NCBI RefSeq assembly: GCF_016887565.1
Contig: NZ_CP069396.1
Span: 10,708,001-10,772,000, forward strand
Direction: 5' to 3'
Source: Archangium violaceum
GTDB taxonomy: Bacteria; Myxococcota; Myxococcia; Myxococcales; Myxococcaceae
DNA: 64,000 nucleotides
The notes under the pieces are model-generated. The model was given only the letters and a program-made list of their open reading frames with translations, was not told the origin of the DNA and made no database searches. A program made the position numbers and the translations under genes. Every line of letters starts with the position of its first letter. The stretch's first letter is position 1. This document shows positions 1-7,648 of the stretch, one piece after another.

Positions 1-35
1 TCATCATCGACGACGAGGATGCGGGCAGGGCTCAT
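1..35 (-). CDS. Response regulator receiver protein (N-terminus only)
   Basis: Only the first 11 codons are in the window. They read MSPARILVVDD, the typical first beta-strand and acidic start of a CheY-like receiver domain. The ATG overlaps the TGA of the upstream histidine kinase by ATGA, so the two are probably translationally coupled and form a two-component pair. The rest of the gene, including the phosphorylated Asp and any output domain, lies outside the window, so its output is unknown. Confidence 0.7.
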   Translation of the reverse strand, partial: MSPARILVVDD

Positions 36-1426
36 GTACCGACTCCGCGAACAGGGGGCGCGACCTCGGCCGCGAGGGGAAAGCGGACCATGACGCGTGT
101 ACCCGAGCCCGGCTCCGAACGCACCAACAGCGTGCCCTCATGGGCATCCACCAGCCGCTTGGTGGTGGCCAGACCGAGCCCGTGCCCGGGACGGCCGCGG
201 GCCTCCGGCGCCCGGAAGAAGGGCTGGAAGAGCTTCGCCTGCGTCTCCGCGCTCATGCCGATGCCGTTGTCGACCACCTCCAGCACCGCCTCGCTCCCCT
301 CGCGCGCCACCTTCACACAGACGCGCGCGTCGGGCCGGCCCGCCGTGTACTTCACCGCGTTGGACAGCAGGTTCTGCGCGATGAGTTGCAACAGCTGCGA
401 GGGGCACGACACCTTCACCCCGGACTCCACCTCGCGCTCCAGCGCCACGCCCTGCGCGGCGGCCGTCTGGCTCACCTCCAGGAGCAGCGTGGTGACGGCG
501 GTGTCCAGCTCGCCCACCGTCGGCTCGCCCCGGGTGCCGGCGCGGCAGAAGCGCAGCAGCGCCTCGATGAGCTCGCCCATGCGCACCGCGCTGGACTCGC
601 ACAGCGAGATGAGCTCCAGCGCCTGCGGCTCCTTCACCGCCCCCGAGCGGCGCAGCAGCGTCAGGTAGCCCTTGAGCGGCGAGAGCGGCCCCATCAGGTC
701 GTGCGCCACGCGCCGGGTGAAGGCATCCAGCTCCTGGTTGCGCCGGTCCAGCTCCTCCATCTGCTCCTGGATGGTGCGCTCCTGGCGCCTGAGCACCGAG
801 GTGATCTGCCAGCCCACCGCCAGCGACACGAGCACCGCCAGCAGCGTCACCAGCCCCCCGTACGCGAGGTTGCGCACGCGCAGCGAGGCCAGGTGCGCCA
901 GCAGCAGCCGCGCCTCGTCCGCGTTCTCCCGCGCGAGCTGCCCCGCCAGGCCGTCGATCTCCTCGGCCAGCGGGCGCACCTGCTCCACCAGATGGTGCCG
1001 GGCCTGCTCGGACTCCTGGCGATGGGAGAAACCCGCCGCGGCCCGCACCTGCTCGGCCAGCCGCATACAGGCCATGTTGAAGCGCTGCCACACCACGAGC
1101 GTGTCGTCTCGGGGCAGGTTGCGCGTGTAGTCCTTGGTGGCCTCGCGGATGTCCTCGAGGATGTCCTCCATCACCTCGTCCGCGTCCTTGCGCTGCTGGT
1201 CATCCGTGGCGCGGATGTGGGCCTCGATGGCGGACTCCAACGACAGGGCGTCCACCCGGATGCGGCCGATGAGCCCGGCCCGATCCATCGCCTCCTGGAC
1301 GCGCTCGGCCACCTGGTGGCTGGTGCGCACCTCCGTCCACAGCGTGAAGGCGGCCACTCCCGACAGCAGCATCACCGCGAACAGGAAGCCGACGCGGTAG
1401 CCACGAATGGAGGTGCGGGTACTCAC
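32..1426 (-). CDS. Membrane sensor histidine kinase
   Basis: A 464-residue inner-membrane histidine kinase. Two hydrophobic segments (about residues 12-30 and 188-207) bracket a roughly 155-residue, mainly helical periplasmic sensor region. The second segment is followed by a short coiled linker and a HisKA dimerisation domain with the phospho-accepting His at about 242 in AHDLMGP. The HATPase_c domain shows the N box (NLLSNAVKY), G1 box (DNGIG, about 387) and G2 box (GHGLGLA, about 414). It starts with GTG inside the stop region of the upstream lipoprotein gene (4-bp overlap) and overlaps the following response regulator by 4 bp, so the three genes form an operon. The architecture suggests a classical transmembrane sensor; the ligand cannot be inferred. 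Confidence 0.9.
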   Translation of the reverse strand: MSTRTSIRGYRVGFLFAVMLLSGVAAFTLWTEVRTSHQVAERVQEAMDRAGLIGRIRVDALSLESAIEAHIRATDDQQRKDADEVMEDILEDIREATKDYTRNLPRDDTLVVWQRFNMACMRLAEQVRAAAGFSHRQESEQARHHLVEQVRPLAEEIDGLAGQLARENADEARLLLAHLASLRVRNLAYGGLVTLLAVLVSLAVGWQITSVLRRQERTIQEQMEELDRRNQELDAFTRRVAHDLMGPLSPLKGYLTLLRRSGAVKEPQALELISLCESSAVRMGELIEALLRFCRAGTRGEPTVGELDTAVTTLLLEVSQTAAAQGVALEREVESGVKVSCPSQLLQLIAQNLLSNAVKYTAGRPDARVCVKVAREGSEAVLEVVDNGIGMSAETQAKLFQPFFRAPEARGRPGHGLGLATTKRLVDAHEGTLLVRSEPGSGTRVMVRFPLAAEVAPPVRGVGT

Positions 1427-1875
1427 GGGGTGGCGTCAGCGGCGGGCGGCTGCGGCGGCGTGGACGGGGCCGGCGCGCCCTGCTGCGGCTGGCTGCGCCG
1501 CTTCGCCCGCGAGAGCGCCGCCTGGTACCACACGTCCTCCAGCTCCTCCTGGAGCGCCGTCAGCTCGCGCTGCCGCGTCACCAGCTGCGCGTTGTGCTCC
1601 GCCAGCGAGTGCCGCTCCGCCGTCGCTCGGCCCAGCTCCTCCTCCAACAGGCGGTTGAGCTGCGCGGACTCGGCCCGCTCCTGCGTGGCCACCTCCAGTG
1701 CGCTCTCCGCCTGGGCGAGCCGCATCGCCAGCTCCTCCACGCGCGCTCGCTCCTCCTGATACCGCACCTGCCATCGCTCCACCTCCACCGACACCAACGC
1801 CTGGGAGCGTACCTGAGGGGTCGCGCATCCTACCCACAACCCACCCATCCACACCGCGATGAAGAGGTACCGCAT
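1423..1875 (-). CDS. Coiled-coil lipoprotein
   Basis: A 150-residue predicted lipoprotein of unknown function. The N-terminus is a signal peptide with the lipobox LWVGC (lipidated Cys at 17). Residues about 28-125 are Glu/Arg/Leu-rich with heptad-like spacing and should form one long coiled coil; the tail is Pro/Ala/Gln-rich. ATG 1875 was chosen because it directly precedes the signal peptide. The gene ends by overlapping the start of the histidine kinase by 4 bp, so it may be a periplasmic partner of that kinase (inference). Confidence 0.75.
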   Translation of the reverse strand: MRYLFIAVWMGGLWVGCATPQVRSQALVSVEVERWQVRYQEERARVEELAMRLAQAESALEVATQERAESAQLNRLLEEELGRATAERHSLAEHNAQLVTRQRELTALQEELEDVWYQAALSRAKRRSQPQQGAPAPSTPPQPPAADATP

Positions 1876-2080
1876 ACCTTCGCTCCCGTCCTCCGAACGC
1901 ACGCCATGCACGTCCGGGCCAGACCGGGCTCTACCGTCACCGGCTGACATGGGAGCATCCTCAAGACGCGGCGTGTCGTCAAAGACCGCCGCAGGTTTCT
2001 GGGGAGGGTGCCCCCAGGCCGGGCAGGCGCCATGGGGAGAATCTCCGCAACCCGATGATTGCTTCCCTCTGAACGAACGG

Positions 2081-2096
2081 TGGCACGGCGAGTGCT
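2081..2096 (+). promoter_or_regulatory. Sigma-54 type -24/-12 promoter
   Basis: TGGCACGGCGAGTGCT matches the sigma-54 consensus TGGCACG-N4-TTGCW with one mismatch (first T of TTGC is G) and the required 10-base gap between GG and GC. It sits 63 bp upstream of the small secreted protein gene at 2159. The match is seen directly; activity is inferred. Confidence 0.65.
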
Positions 2097-2158
2097 CCGT
2101 GTCGGGAACGCAACGCCGCAATGACGCGACGTTTCGTTGCTGCTCGGAGAATTCCACC

Positions 2159-2419
2159 ATGAAGAACCTCTTCGCCGCCATCGTCCTGTCCGCCTCCGTC
2201 ACCGCGTTTGCCTCCGAGCCCGCCAAGGCCGAGGCCGCCCCGGCCGCCGCTCCCGCCGCTGCCCCTGCCCCCGCCGCTGCCCCTGCCCCTACCGCCGAGC
2301 TGAAGGCCGAGGCGAAGCCGGAGGCCAAGGCCGAGGCGAAGCCGGAGCCCAAGAAGGCCGAGAAGAAGGCCTCCAAGAAGGCCGAGAAGAAGGCCGAGAC
2401 CGCCGCCGAGACCAAGTAG
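2159..2419 (+). CDS. Small secreted Ala/Lys/Glu-rich protein
   Basis: An 86-residue protein with a clean Sec signal peptide (cleavage near AFAS-EP, residue 19). The mature part is low-complexity: an Ala/Pro block followed by repeated KAE/KPE and EKKA units, expected to be extended or helical and highly charged. It has no Cys and no recognisable domain. A GGAG ribosome site lies about nine bases before ATG. It stands alone between divergent and convergent histidine kinase genes, preceded by a sigma-54-type promoter and followed by a strong hairpin terminator, so it is probably a monocistronic, regulated transcript. The function is unknown; a periplasmic or envelope role is a guess. Confidence 0.75.
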   Translation: MKNLFAAIVLSASVTAFASEPAKAEAAPAAAPAAAPAPAAAPAPTAELKAEAKPEAKAEAKPEPKKAEKKASKKAEKKAETAAETK

Positions 2420-2443
2420 TCCTTCCGCTTCGTCTCGAAGCTT

Positions 2444-2484
2444 CGATGAGGGCGCTTCCCGCGAGGGTGGCGCCCTCGTCGTTT
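2444..2484 (+). terminator. Rho-independent terminator
   Basis: A 12-bp stem (CGATGAGGGCGC paired with GCGCCCTCGTCG, one G-T pair) with a 14-base loop, followed by TTT, 25 bp after the stop of the small secreted protein gene. Confidence 0.7.
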
Positions 2485-2567
2485 CAGGGGCCCGGTGTGC
2501 CGTCGGGGCCAGGCCGTCCCCAGGGCGAGCGGGCGAGCACGAGGGGCCACTCCCGATGTCCCCGGGC

Positions 2568-4745
2568 TCAAGGAGCGCGGGGCGCCCGCGGCAGGGGCAG
2601 CTCCACGGTGAAGGTGGCACCCTGGCCCGGAGTGCTCTGGGCGGAGATCGTCCCTCCCATGGCCTGGACGATCTGGTGCGTCACGTAGAGCCCCAGCCCC
2701 AGTCCGCCATAGTGCCGCTCCGACACGCCCCGCTCGAACTTGCGGAAGATGAGGGGCAGCGTGTGCGGCTCGATGCCGATGCCCTGGTCCCGCACCACCA
2801 GGAGCGCCCGCGCCCCGGCGGCCTCGACGCGGATGGACACGGGGTGGCCCGCTCCATACTTGATGGCGTTGGAGAGCAGCTTGGAGACCACCTGCTCGAG
2901 CCGCGGTCGATCCCACTGGCCCATCACCGGCCCGTCCACCTCCAATGAGAGGGAGCATCCAACGCGCTCCGCCTGTGGCTGGAAGCGCGCGACCACCTCG
3001 CGCACCAGCGCGGCCAGGTCCACCTCCTCGCCTTCGAGGCGCAGCTGGCCCGAGCTGATGCGCGTCACGTCCAGCAGGTCGTTCACCAACTCCGACAGCT
3101 TCCTCACCTGACGGAGGCTCACCTCCAGGTGCCCGAGCATGCGCTGGAAGATGGGGGAGTCGCGCTGCGCCTCGACCTCGCGCACGAGCATTTGCAGCTT
3201 GAGCGCCAGGGGCGTGAGGGGCGTCTTCAGCTCGTGGCTGGCGACGGAGAGGAACTCATCGCGCAGCCGCACCGCGCGCTGCGCATCCCGGTAGAGCCGT
3301 GCGTTGTCCAGCGAGAGCGCGGCGCGCCGGGCGAGCTCCTCCGCGGCCGAGAGCTCCTCCGCGCCGTAGTGCCGCCCGGAGCGCGAGGTGGAGATGAAGG
3401 AGATGACCCCCAGGGTACGCCCGTGGGCCACCAGGGGGACGGCGATCAGGGAGACGGGACGGACGACGGCCATCAACCGGGCGTGCTCCTCATCGTGCGC
3501 ATGCCAGGGCAAGCTCTCGGGAGGCATCTCCGGCAGCAGCACCGGCCGACCCTCGAGCAGCGCCTTCGTCGGAGGATGATGGGAATTGCCGTCCAGCCGG
3601 GCCGGGAAGCCGCGGACCCGCTCGACCAGGGGCTCATCCGAGGCATCCGCCACCACCACCTCCACCCGGCGCACCGAGCCGTCCTCGAGCAGGTCCACCA
3701 GGCACCAGTCGGCCAGCCTGGGGACGGCGAGCCGCGCCAGCGTGGAGAGCGTCGTCGCGTAGTCCAGCGAGGAGGCCAGTGTCGCGCCCGTCTCCACCAG
3801 GAAGCGCAGCAGCTCCTCGCGCCGGCGCCGCTCGGTGATGTCGATGACCGAGCCGATGTAGCCGAGGAACTCCCCGCCCGGCCCGAAGCGGGGAGCCGCC
3901 GCGTCGATGGCCCAGCGGTACTCGCCGTCCGCGCGACGCAGCCGGTAGTCCAGCCGGAAGGACGCGCGCCGCACATTGGCTTCGAGGAAGATGGCCTGGG
4001 CCAGCCTGGCGTCCTCGGGATGGACGGCGCTCAGCCACCCGAAGCCCAGCCCCATCTCCTCCGTCTGGCCGGTGAAGTCGTACCATTGCCGGTTGAGGTA
4101 GGTGCACCTGCCCTGCGTATCCGTCACCCACATCATCACCGGCGCGTGGTCCGCCATGTTGCGGAAGCGCGCCTCGCTCTCCTGGAGGGCCCGCTCGGCC
4201 GCCTTGCGCTCACCGATGTCCATGAGCGTCACCAGCACCCGGTCCACCCTTCCCGTCACCGCGTCCCAGGCGAAGCTGAAGAGCACCTCGAGGCGCTGAC
4301 CGTCCAGCGTCTGCACGACCGACTCCGTCTGGAAGAAGGGACGTCCCTCGAGCAGCGCGGCCAGCTCCTCGATGAACACCGCCAGGCTCTCCGGCAGGAT
4401 GACGTGGTGCAGCGAGCTCAACAGCTCCTCCTGCTTGGAGGCGCGAAACATCCGCAGCGAGGCATCGTTGACGCTCACCACGCGGACCAGCTCCAACATG
4501 CGGAGGGCGAAGCCCGGATGCGCGGCGCAGTGGGCGCGCACGTCCCGGATGCCCTGGCCCCGCAGCTCCTCCATCACCCGCGAGAAGTCCTCCTCCCAGA
4601 TGGAGACCCCCACCGCCTGGACGATGTAGCGCGCGTGCGCCTCGCGCTCCTCGAGCTCGGCGATGCGGCGCAGCAACTGGGTCCGCTCATCTCCGGATCC
4701 AGTGCCGCGCCCCTCCTGGGAGCTCTTCCTGGGTGCCTTGGGCAT
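2568..4745 (-). CDS. PAS/GAF multi-sensor histidine kinase
   Basis: A 725-residue soluble histidine kinase with no transmembrane segment. Order: a PAS-like region (about 40-180), a PAS_3-type domain ending in YIGSVIDITERRR (about 191-310), a GAF domain (about 320-490), HisKA with the phospho-His near 504 in SHELKTP, then HATPase_c with N box near 626, DQGIGIE near 653 and GLGLGLY near 681. There is no receiver domain and no adjacent regulator gene, so it is an orphan kinase, a common situation in myxobacteria. The start ATG 4745 fits the charged N-terminus. It is convergent with the small secreted protein gene. The signal sensed is unknown; GAF and PAS domains suggest a cytoplasmic ligand or redox input. 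Confidence 0.9.
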   Translation of the reverse strand: MPKAPRKSSQEGRGTGSGDERTQLLRRIAELEEREAHARYIVQAVGVSIWEEDFSRVMEELRGQGIRDVRAHCAAHPGFALRMLELVRVVSVNDASLRMFRASKQEELLSSLHHVILPESLAVFIEELAALLEGRPFFQTESVVQTLDGQRLEVLFSFAWDAVTGRVDRVLVTLMDIGERKAAERALQESEARFRNMADHAPVMMWVTDTQGRCTYLNRQWYDFTGQTEEMGLGFGWLSAVHPEDARLAQAIFLEANVRRASFRLDYRLRRADGEYRWAIDAAAPRFGPGGEFLGYIGSVIDITERRRREELLRFLVETGATLASSLDYATTLSTLARLAVPRLADWCLVDLLEDGSVRRVEVVVADASDEPLVERVRGFPARLDGNSHHPPTKALLEGRPVLLPEMPPESLPWHAHDEEHARLMAVVRPVSLIAVPLVAHGRTLGVISFISTSRSGRHYGAEELSAAEELARRAALSLDNARLYRDAQRAVRLRDEFLSVASHELKTPLTPLALKLQMLVREVEAQRDSPIFQRMLGHLEVSLRQVRKLSELVNDLLDVTRISSGQLRLEGEEVDLAALVREVVARFQPQAERVGCSLSLEVDGPVMGQWDRPRLEQVVSKLLSNAIKYGAGHPVSIRVEAAGARALLVVRDQGIGIEPHTLPLIFRKFERGVSERHYGGLGLGLYVTHQIVQAMGGTISAQSTPGQGATFTVELPLPRAPRAP

Positions 4746-4772
4746 GGGTTTCCGGGTGGCTCCCCCGCCACG

Positions 4773-4788
4773 TTGCCTCGGGAGGCAA
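4773..4788. repeat. Short inverted repeat upstream of the orphan kinase
   Basis: TTGCCTC-GG-GAGGCAA, 7-bp perfect arms around GG, lies 28 bp upstream of the kinase start at 4745. It could be an operator or a leader hairpin; no further support is visible. Confidence 0.35.
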
Positions 4789-4972
4789 GGGGGGTCAGCC
4801 TAGACGCAACCCACGGAGGGGTTCCAGGAATTCACCCGGGCGTGTCAGCGCCGAACACCCGGCTCGCTGGAAGAAAGATCCACCCCAGGTGTGTGGGAGC
4901 AAGTACCCGAGGAGCCATCACGAGAAGTCGGAGGACCCAGTAGACTGACACCACCTCCTCAGGTGCCCCCCC

Positions 4973-5941
4973 ATGAAGATCGAGCCGGGCAACAAGCCCC
5001 GAGTGCCCACCCCCGCGCCCAAGCCCGCCACCCCCGCGACCCCAGCCGAGGCCCGGAAGCCTCTGCCCGTCCAGGATGGCTTCGATGACGGCTCGGCCCG
5101 TTCCGGTCCCCCGGCGCCTTCACGCCCCTCTGCCAGCGGCGTGGCGGCGGTGGGCGCGCGAGCCCCCCACGACATGGGCCCTCCCCTCCCCCTCCCCCCG
5201 GCCGCGCTCGACAGGCTGGGTGAGGCGGACAAGGCGCGGCTCCACGAGCTGGCCCGAGGCAGCCTGGGCACCGACGCCCGGACGAACCTCGGCCGGGTGG
5301 TGGACGCGTCTGGCTTCCAGCACCTGGACGCCGAGCAGCAGGCCCAGGCGCTGCGCACCTTCCTGAGCGCCCCCCCCTCCTCCCCCACCTCCACCGGCCA
5401 CCTCACCTCGCTGCTCAGCGGCGCCGGCTTCCAGTCGCTCTCCCCCGCCAACAAGGCCCAGGCCCTGGACGTCTTCCGCCAGACCTCCGTCGACGGGCGC
5501 AAGCACCTGGTGGACCTGAGCCACCGCACCGTCAACGGCCGCACCGCCCTGCTGGACACCGACGAGGACGGCCACACGCTCCTGTCCAGCCTGCATGGGC
5601 TGGCCACCGGGCAGTTGGAGCCCTCTCTGGCCGCCCACGGCATCCAGCGCGAGGACCTGCTCTGCTCCGTCATGCGGGAGGCCGCCAGCCCGGGGCAGCT
5701 CGCCGCGCACGACGCGCTCTGCCAGCGCAACCCGGCCGAGTACGTCCGCATCCTGCGGGGCCTCACCTCCCCGTCCGGGCAGGTGCGGCTGCGCGATGGA
5801 GACACCCTGCGCCGCCTGCCCGACAGCATCCCCGTCCATACCGCCACCCAGCGCAGCTCCTCCGAGCGCCTCTTCGCGGCGGCGACGAGGCACCACGCCA
5901 CCGACCCCAGCACGGGCATGGACAAGAGCCTGTTCCCCTAG
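4973..5941 (+). CDS. Hypothetical protein, Pro-rich N-terminus
   Basis: A 322-residue protein not assigned to a family. Residues about 1-75 are Pro/Ala/Arg-rich and probably disordered. The remainder looks helical, with two related segments (residues about 80-130 and 135-175) that each contain a GFQ(H/S)L motif followed by QAQAL or KAQALDVF, suggesting an internal helical repeat. There is no signal peptide or membrane segment, so it is probably cytoplasmic. An AGGTG site precedes the ATG by eight bases. It lies 100 bp upstream of the SUMF1-like gene on the same strand. The function is unknown. Confidence 0.7.
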   Translation: MKIEPGNKPRVPTPAPKPATPATPAEARKPLPVQDGFDDGSARSGPPAPSRPSASGVAAVGARAPHDMGPPLPLPPAALDRLGEADKARLHELARGSLGTDARTNLGRVVDASGFQHLDAEQQAQALRTFLSAPPSSPTSTGHLTSLLSGAGFQSLSPANKAQALDVFRQTSVDGRKHLVDLSHRTVNGRTALLDTDEDGHTLLSSLHGLATGQLEPSLAAHGIQREDLLCSVMREAASPGQLAAHDALCQRNPAEYVRILRGLTSPSGQVRLRDGDTLRRLPDSIPVHTATQRSSSERLFAAATRHHATDPSTGMDKSLFP

Positions 5942-6041
5942 CAGGAGCAGCGCGTCATCCCGCCCCTGAGCATCGAGGACTTCAAACGTCATGTCCGTCG
6001 GTGCTATCTCCCGAATTGAGTAGACGCGGAGGCCGACACAC

Positions 6042-6854
6042 GTGCTGATCGATATTCCGGGAGGCCGTTTCCGCATGGGCCTCGAGCCGGAGCAGGAGTC
6101 CTCGCTCCGCTCGCTCGGAGGGAGGCGCAGCGCCTTCCCCTTCCACCTGGAGAAGCCCGCCCACGAGGTGACGGTCCACCCGTTCCGCATCGCCCGCGCC
6201 CCCGTGACGAACGCGGAGTTCGCCGCCTTCGTCGAGGCCGGCGGGTACCAGCAGGACACGTACTGGAGGACCCTGCTGGAGGAGAAGGATCTGGACGGTG
6301 TCGGCGTGCGCCAGGGCTTCGTGGACCAGACGGGCCGGCCCGGGCCGCTCACTTGGCGGGACGGGAAGCTCCCCGCGGGCAAGGAGCTGCACCCGGTGCA
6401 CGGCGTGAGCTGGTACGAGGCCCACGCGTACTGCGCCTTCAAGAGCCTGCGGCTGCCCACCGAGGCGGAGTGGGAGCTCGCCGCGCGAGGCCTCGACGGA
6501 CGGCTCTACCCGTGGGGCAACGAGTTCGACCCGACCCGGTGCGCCCACGGTGGCCGCCCGCGCCCGGACACCGTGCCGGTGGAGGACCTGGCCGAGGGCC
6601 GCAGTCCCTTCGGCGTGCTGCACATGTCCGGCAACGTGGCCGAGTGGGTGGAGGATCGCTTCCAGCCCTACCCGGGCTCGACGGCCCAGGACGTGGGGAC
6701 ACTCGACCGCACGGTGCGCAACGACTTCTACCGGGGCACGCCGGAGACGCTGCGCGCCACCGTGCGCACGCCGCACAGGCCCACGGACCGCTTCCCCGGG
6801 CTGGGCTTCCGCTGCGCCAGCGACGTCCAGCTCAAGGGCCTGGAGATCCGCTGA
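6042..6854 (+). CDS. SUMF1/FGE-like domain protein
   Basis: A 270-residue protein covered by one formylglycine-generating-enzyme-like (SUMF1) domain. Landmarks are IPGGRFRMG at the N-terminus, PVTNAEFAAFVEAGGY, VHGVSWYEAHAYC, LPTEAEWELAARG, YPWGNEFD, HMSGNVAEWVED and the terminal GLGFRCASD. The paired active-site cysteines of true formylglycine-generating enzymes are not evident near the C-terminus, so sulfatase activation is unlikely; this fold also occurs in non-catalytic and EgtB-type contexts. The GTG start at 6042 has a GGAGG site eight bases upstream. Its 3' end overlaps the convergent RsbRD-like gene by 23 bp. Confidence 0.85.
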   Translation: MLIDIPGGRFRMGLEPEQESSLRSLGGRRSAFPFHLEKPAHEVTVHPFRIARAPVTNAEFAAFVEAGGYQQDTYWRTLLEEKDLDGVGVRQGFVDQTGRPGPLTWRDGKLPAGKELHPVHGVSWYEAHAYCAFKSLRLPTEAEWELAARGLDGRLYPWGNEFDPTRCAHGGRPRPDTVPVEDLAEGRSPFGVLHMSGNVAEWVEDRFQPYPGSTAQDVGTLDRTVRNDFYRGTPETLRATVRTPHRPTDRFPGLGFRCASDVQLKGLEIR

Positions 6855-7308
6855 CCTCCTCCGCGGGCGGAGACGCGGCCTGCGCGTGCTCGCGCTCCTG
6901 GATGCTCAGGAAGTGCGCGACGGCATCGGCCAGGGCCCGGTTGAAGCACTGCTCGAGGATCCGGACATCCTCCACGCGAATCAGCCCGTGCCCCGACTCC
7001 TCCACGAGATCGAGGATGCATTCCTGCAGGGACCCGTACTCACGCACGACGGCGGAGAGATCGAAGCCCGTGCGGAAGCGCTGCTCGCCGTGCTCCCATC
7101 CCAGGGGTGACACCCGATGCGTCTTGGGCGCCTCGCCTTCCTCCTCCCGGTGGAGGGCGGCGATCACCTCCCTCAGGAAGTCCGGGAAGTGATTCGCCAG
7201 CTCCGGCTCGGACAGGGGGCCGGGTGCATGATGCCGCCGGACCTGCTCCAACCAACGCGCGAAGAGCCGCTCCTTGTGGGCCTCCATCAAATCCGCGACG
7301 CTGAACAT
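6832..7308 (-). CDS. RsbRD N-terminal-like domain protein
   Basis: A 158-residue all-helical cytoplasmic protein. The pattern KERLFARWLEQV, LANHFPDFLREVIAALH, then FDLSAVVREYGSLQECIL, resembles the RsbRD-type N-terminal sensor domain, which in relatives is fused to histidine kinases or STAS domains. Here it stands alone. The start ATG 7308 was chosen over longer options because GGAGA lies ten bases upstream and homology begins there. It is divergent from the Ser/Thr kinase gene across a 340-bp gap. A role as a small signalling adaptor is an inference. Confidence 0.7.
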   Translation of the reverse strand: MFSVADLMEAHKERLFARWLEQVRRHHAPGPLSEPELANHFPDFLREVIAALHREEEGEAPKTHRVSPLGWEHGEQRFRTGFDLSAVVREYGSLQECILDLVEESGHGLIRVEDVRILEQCFNRALADAVAHFLSIQEREHAQAASPPAEEVSGSPGP

Positions 7309-7648
7309 GGGATGCTCTCCTGGGAGTACGTTGGTACTGGCGCGGCCTTCCGCCCCGGCGAGCCGCCTCGGCTGCTCCCCAGACGGCCTGACTCGTTCTG
7401 GAGACAACCGCCGGGAGCGCGCCGAGGGGCACTTCGGCGCAGCCAGCCCCACACGCATCGCCACACCCCTCGCACCGACAGCAACACCTGGCGGTCCGGT
7501 ATAGGTGGAAAACACCACCCGGAAGGCACTTCCACGCCTGCTTTCTCGCGGGTCCGTCACAACCCCCTGGCCCGTAGCGTTATGAAGCAGGCTGTACGCC
7601 TGGAAGCGGAGGGTTCTGCTACCCTGACGCCGCTTTCACGGCTCCTTC
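7309..7648. other. 340-bp divergent intergenic region
   Basis: No gene is seen. It should hold promoters for the RsbRD-like gene (minus) and the Ser/Thr kinase (plus). A small inverted repeat, GGTGG-N6-CCACC, lies at 7504-7519, and a possible extended -10 (TACCCT) lies about 30 bp before the kinase start. Neither is strong. Confidence 0.4.

Noticed and set aside
6042-6854. Calling the SUMF1-like protein a formylglycine-generating enzyme
   Set aside because: The catalytic Cys pair is not evident and no sulfatase gene is nearby.
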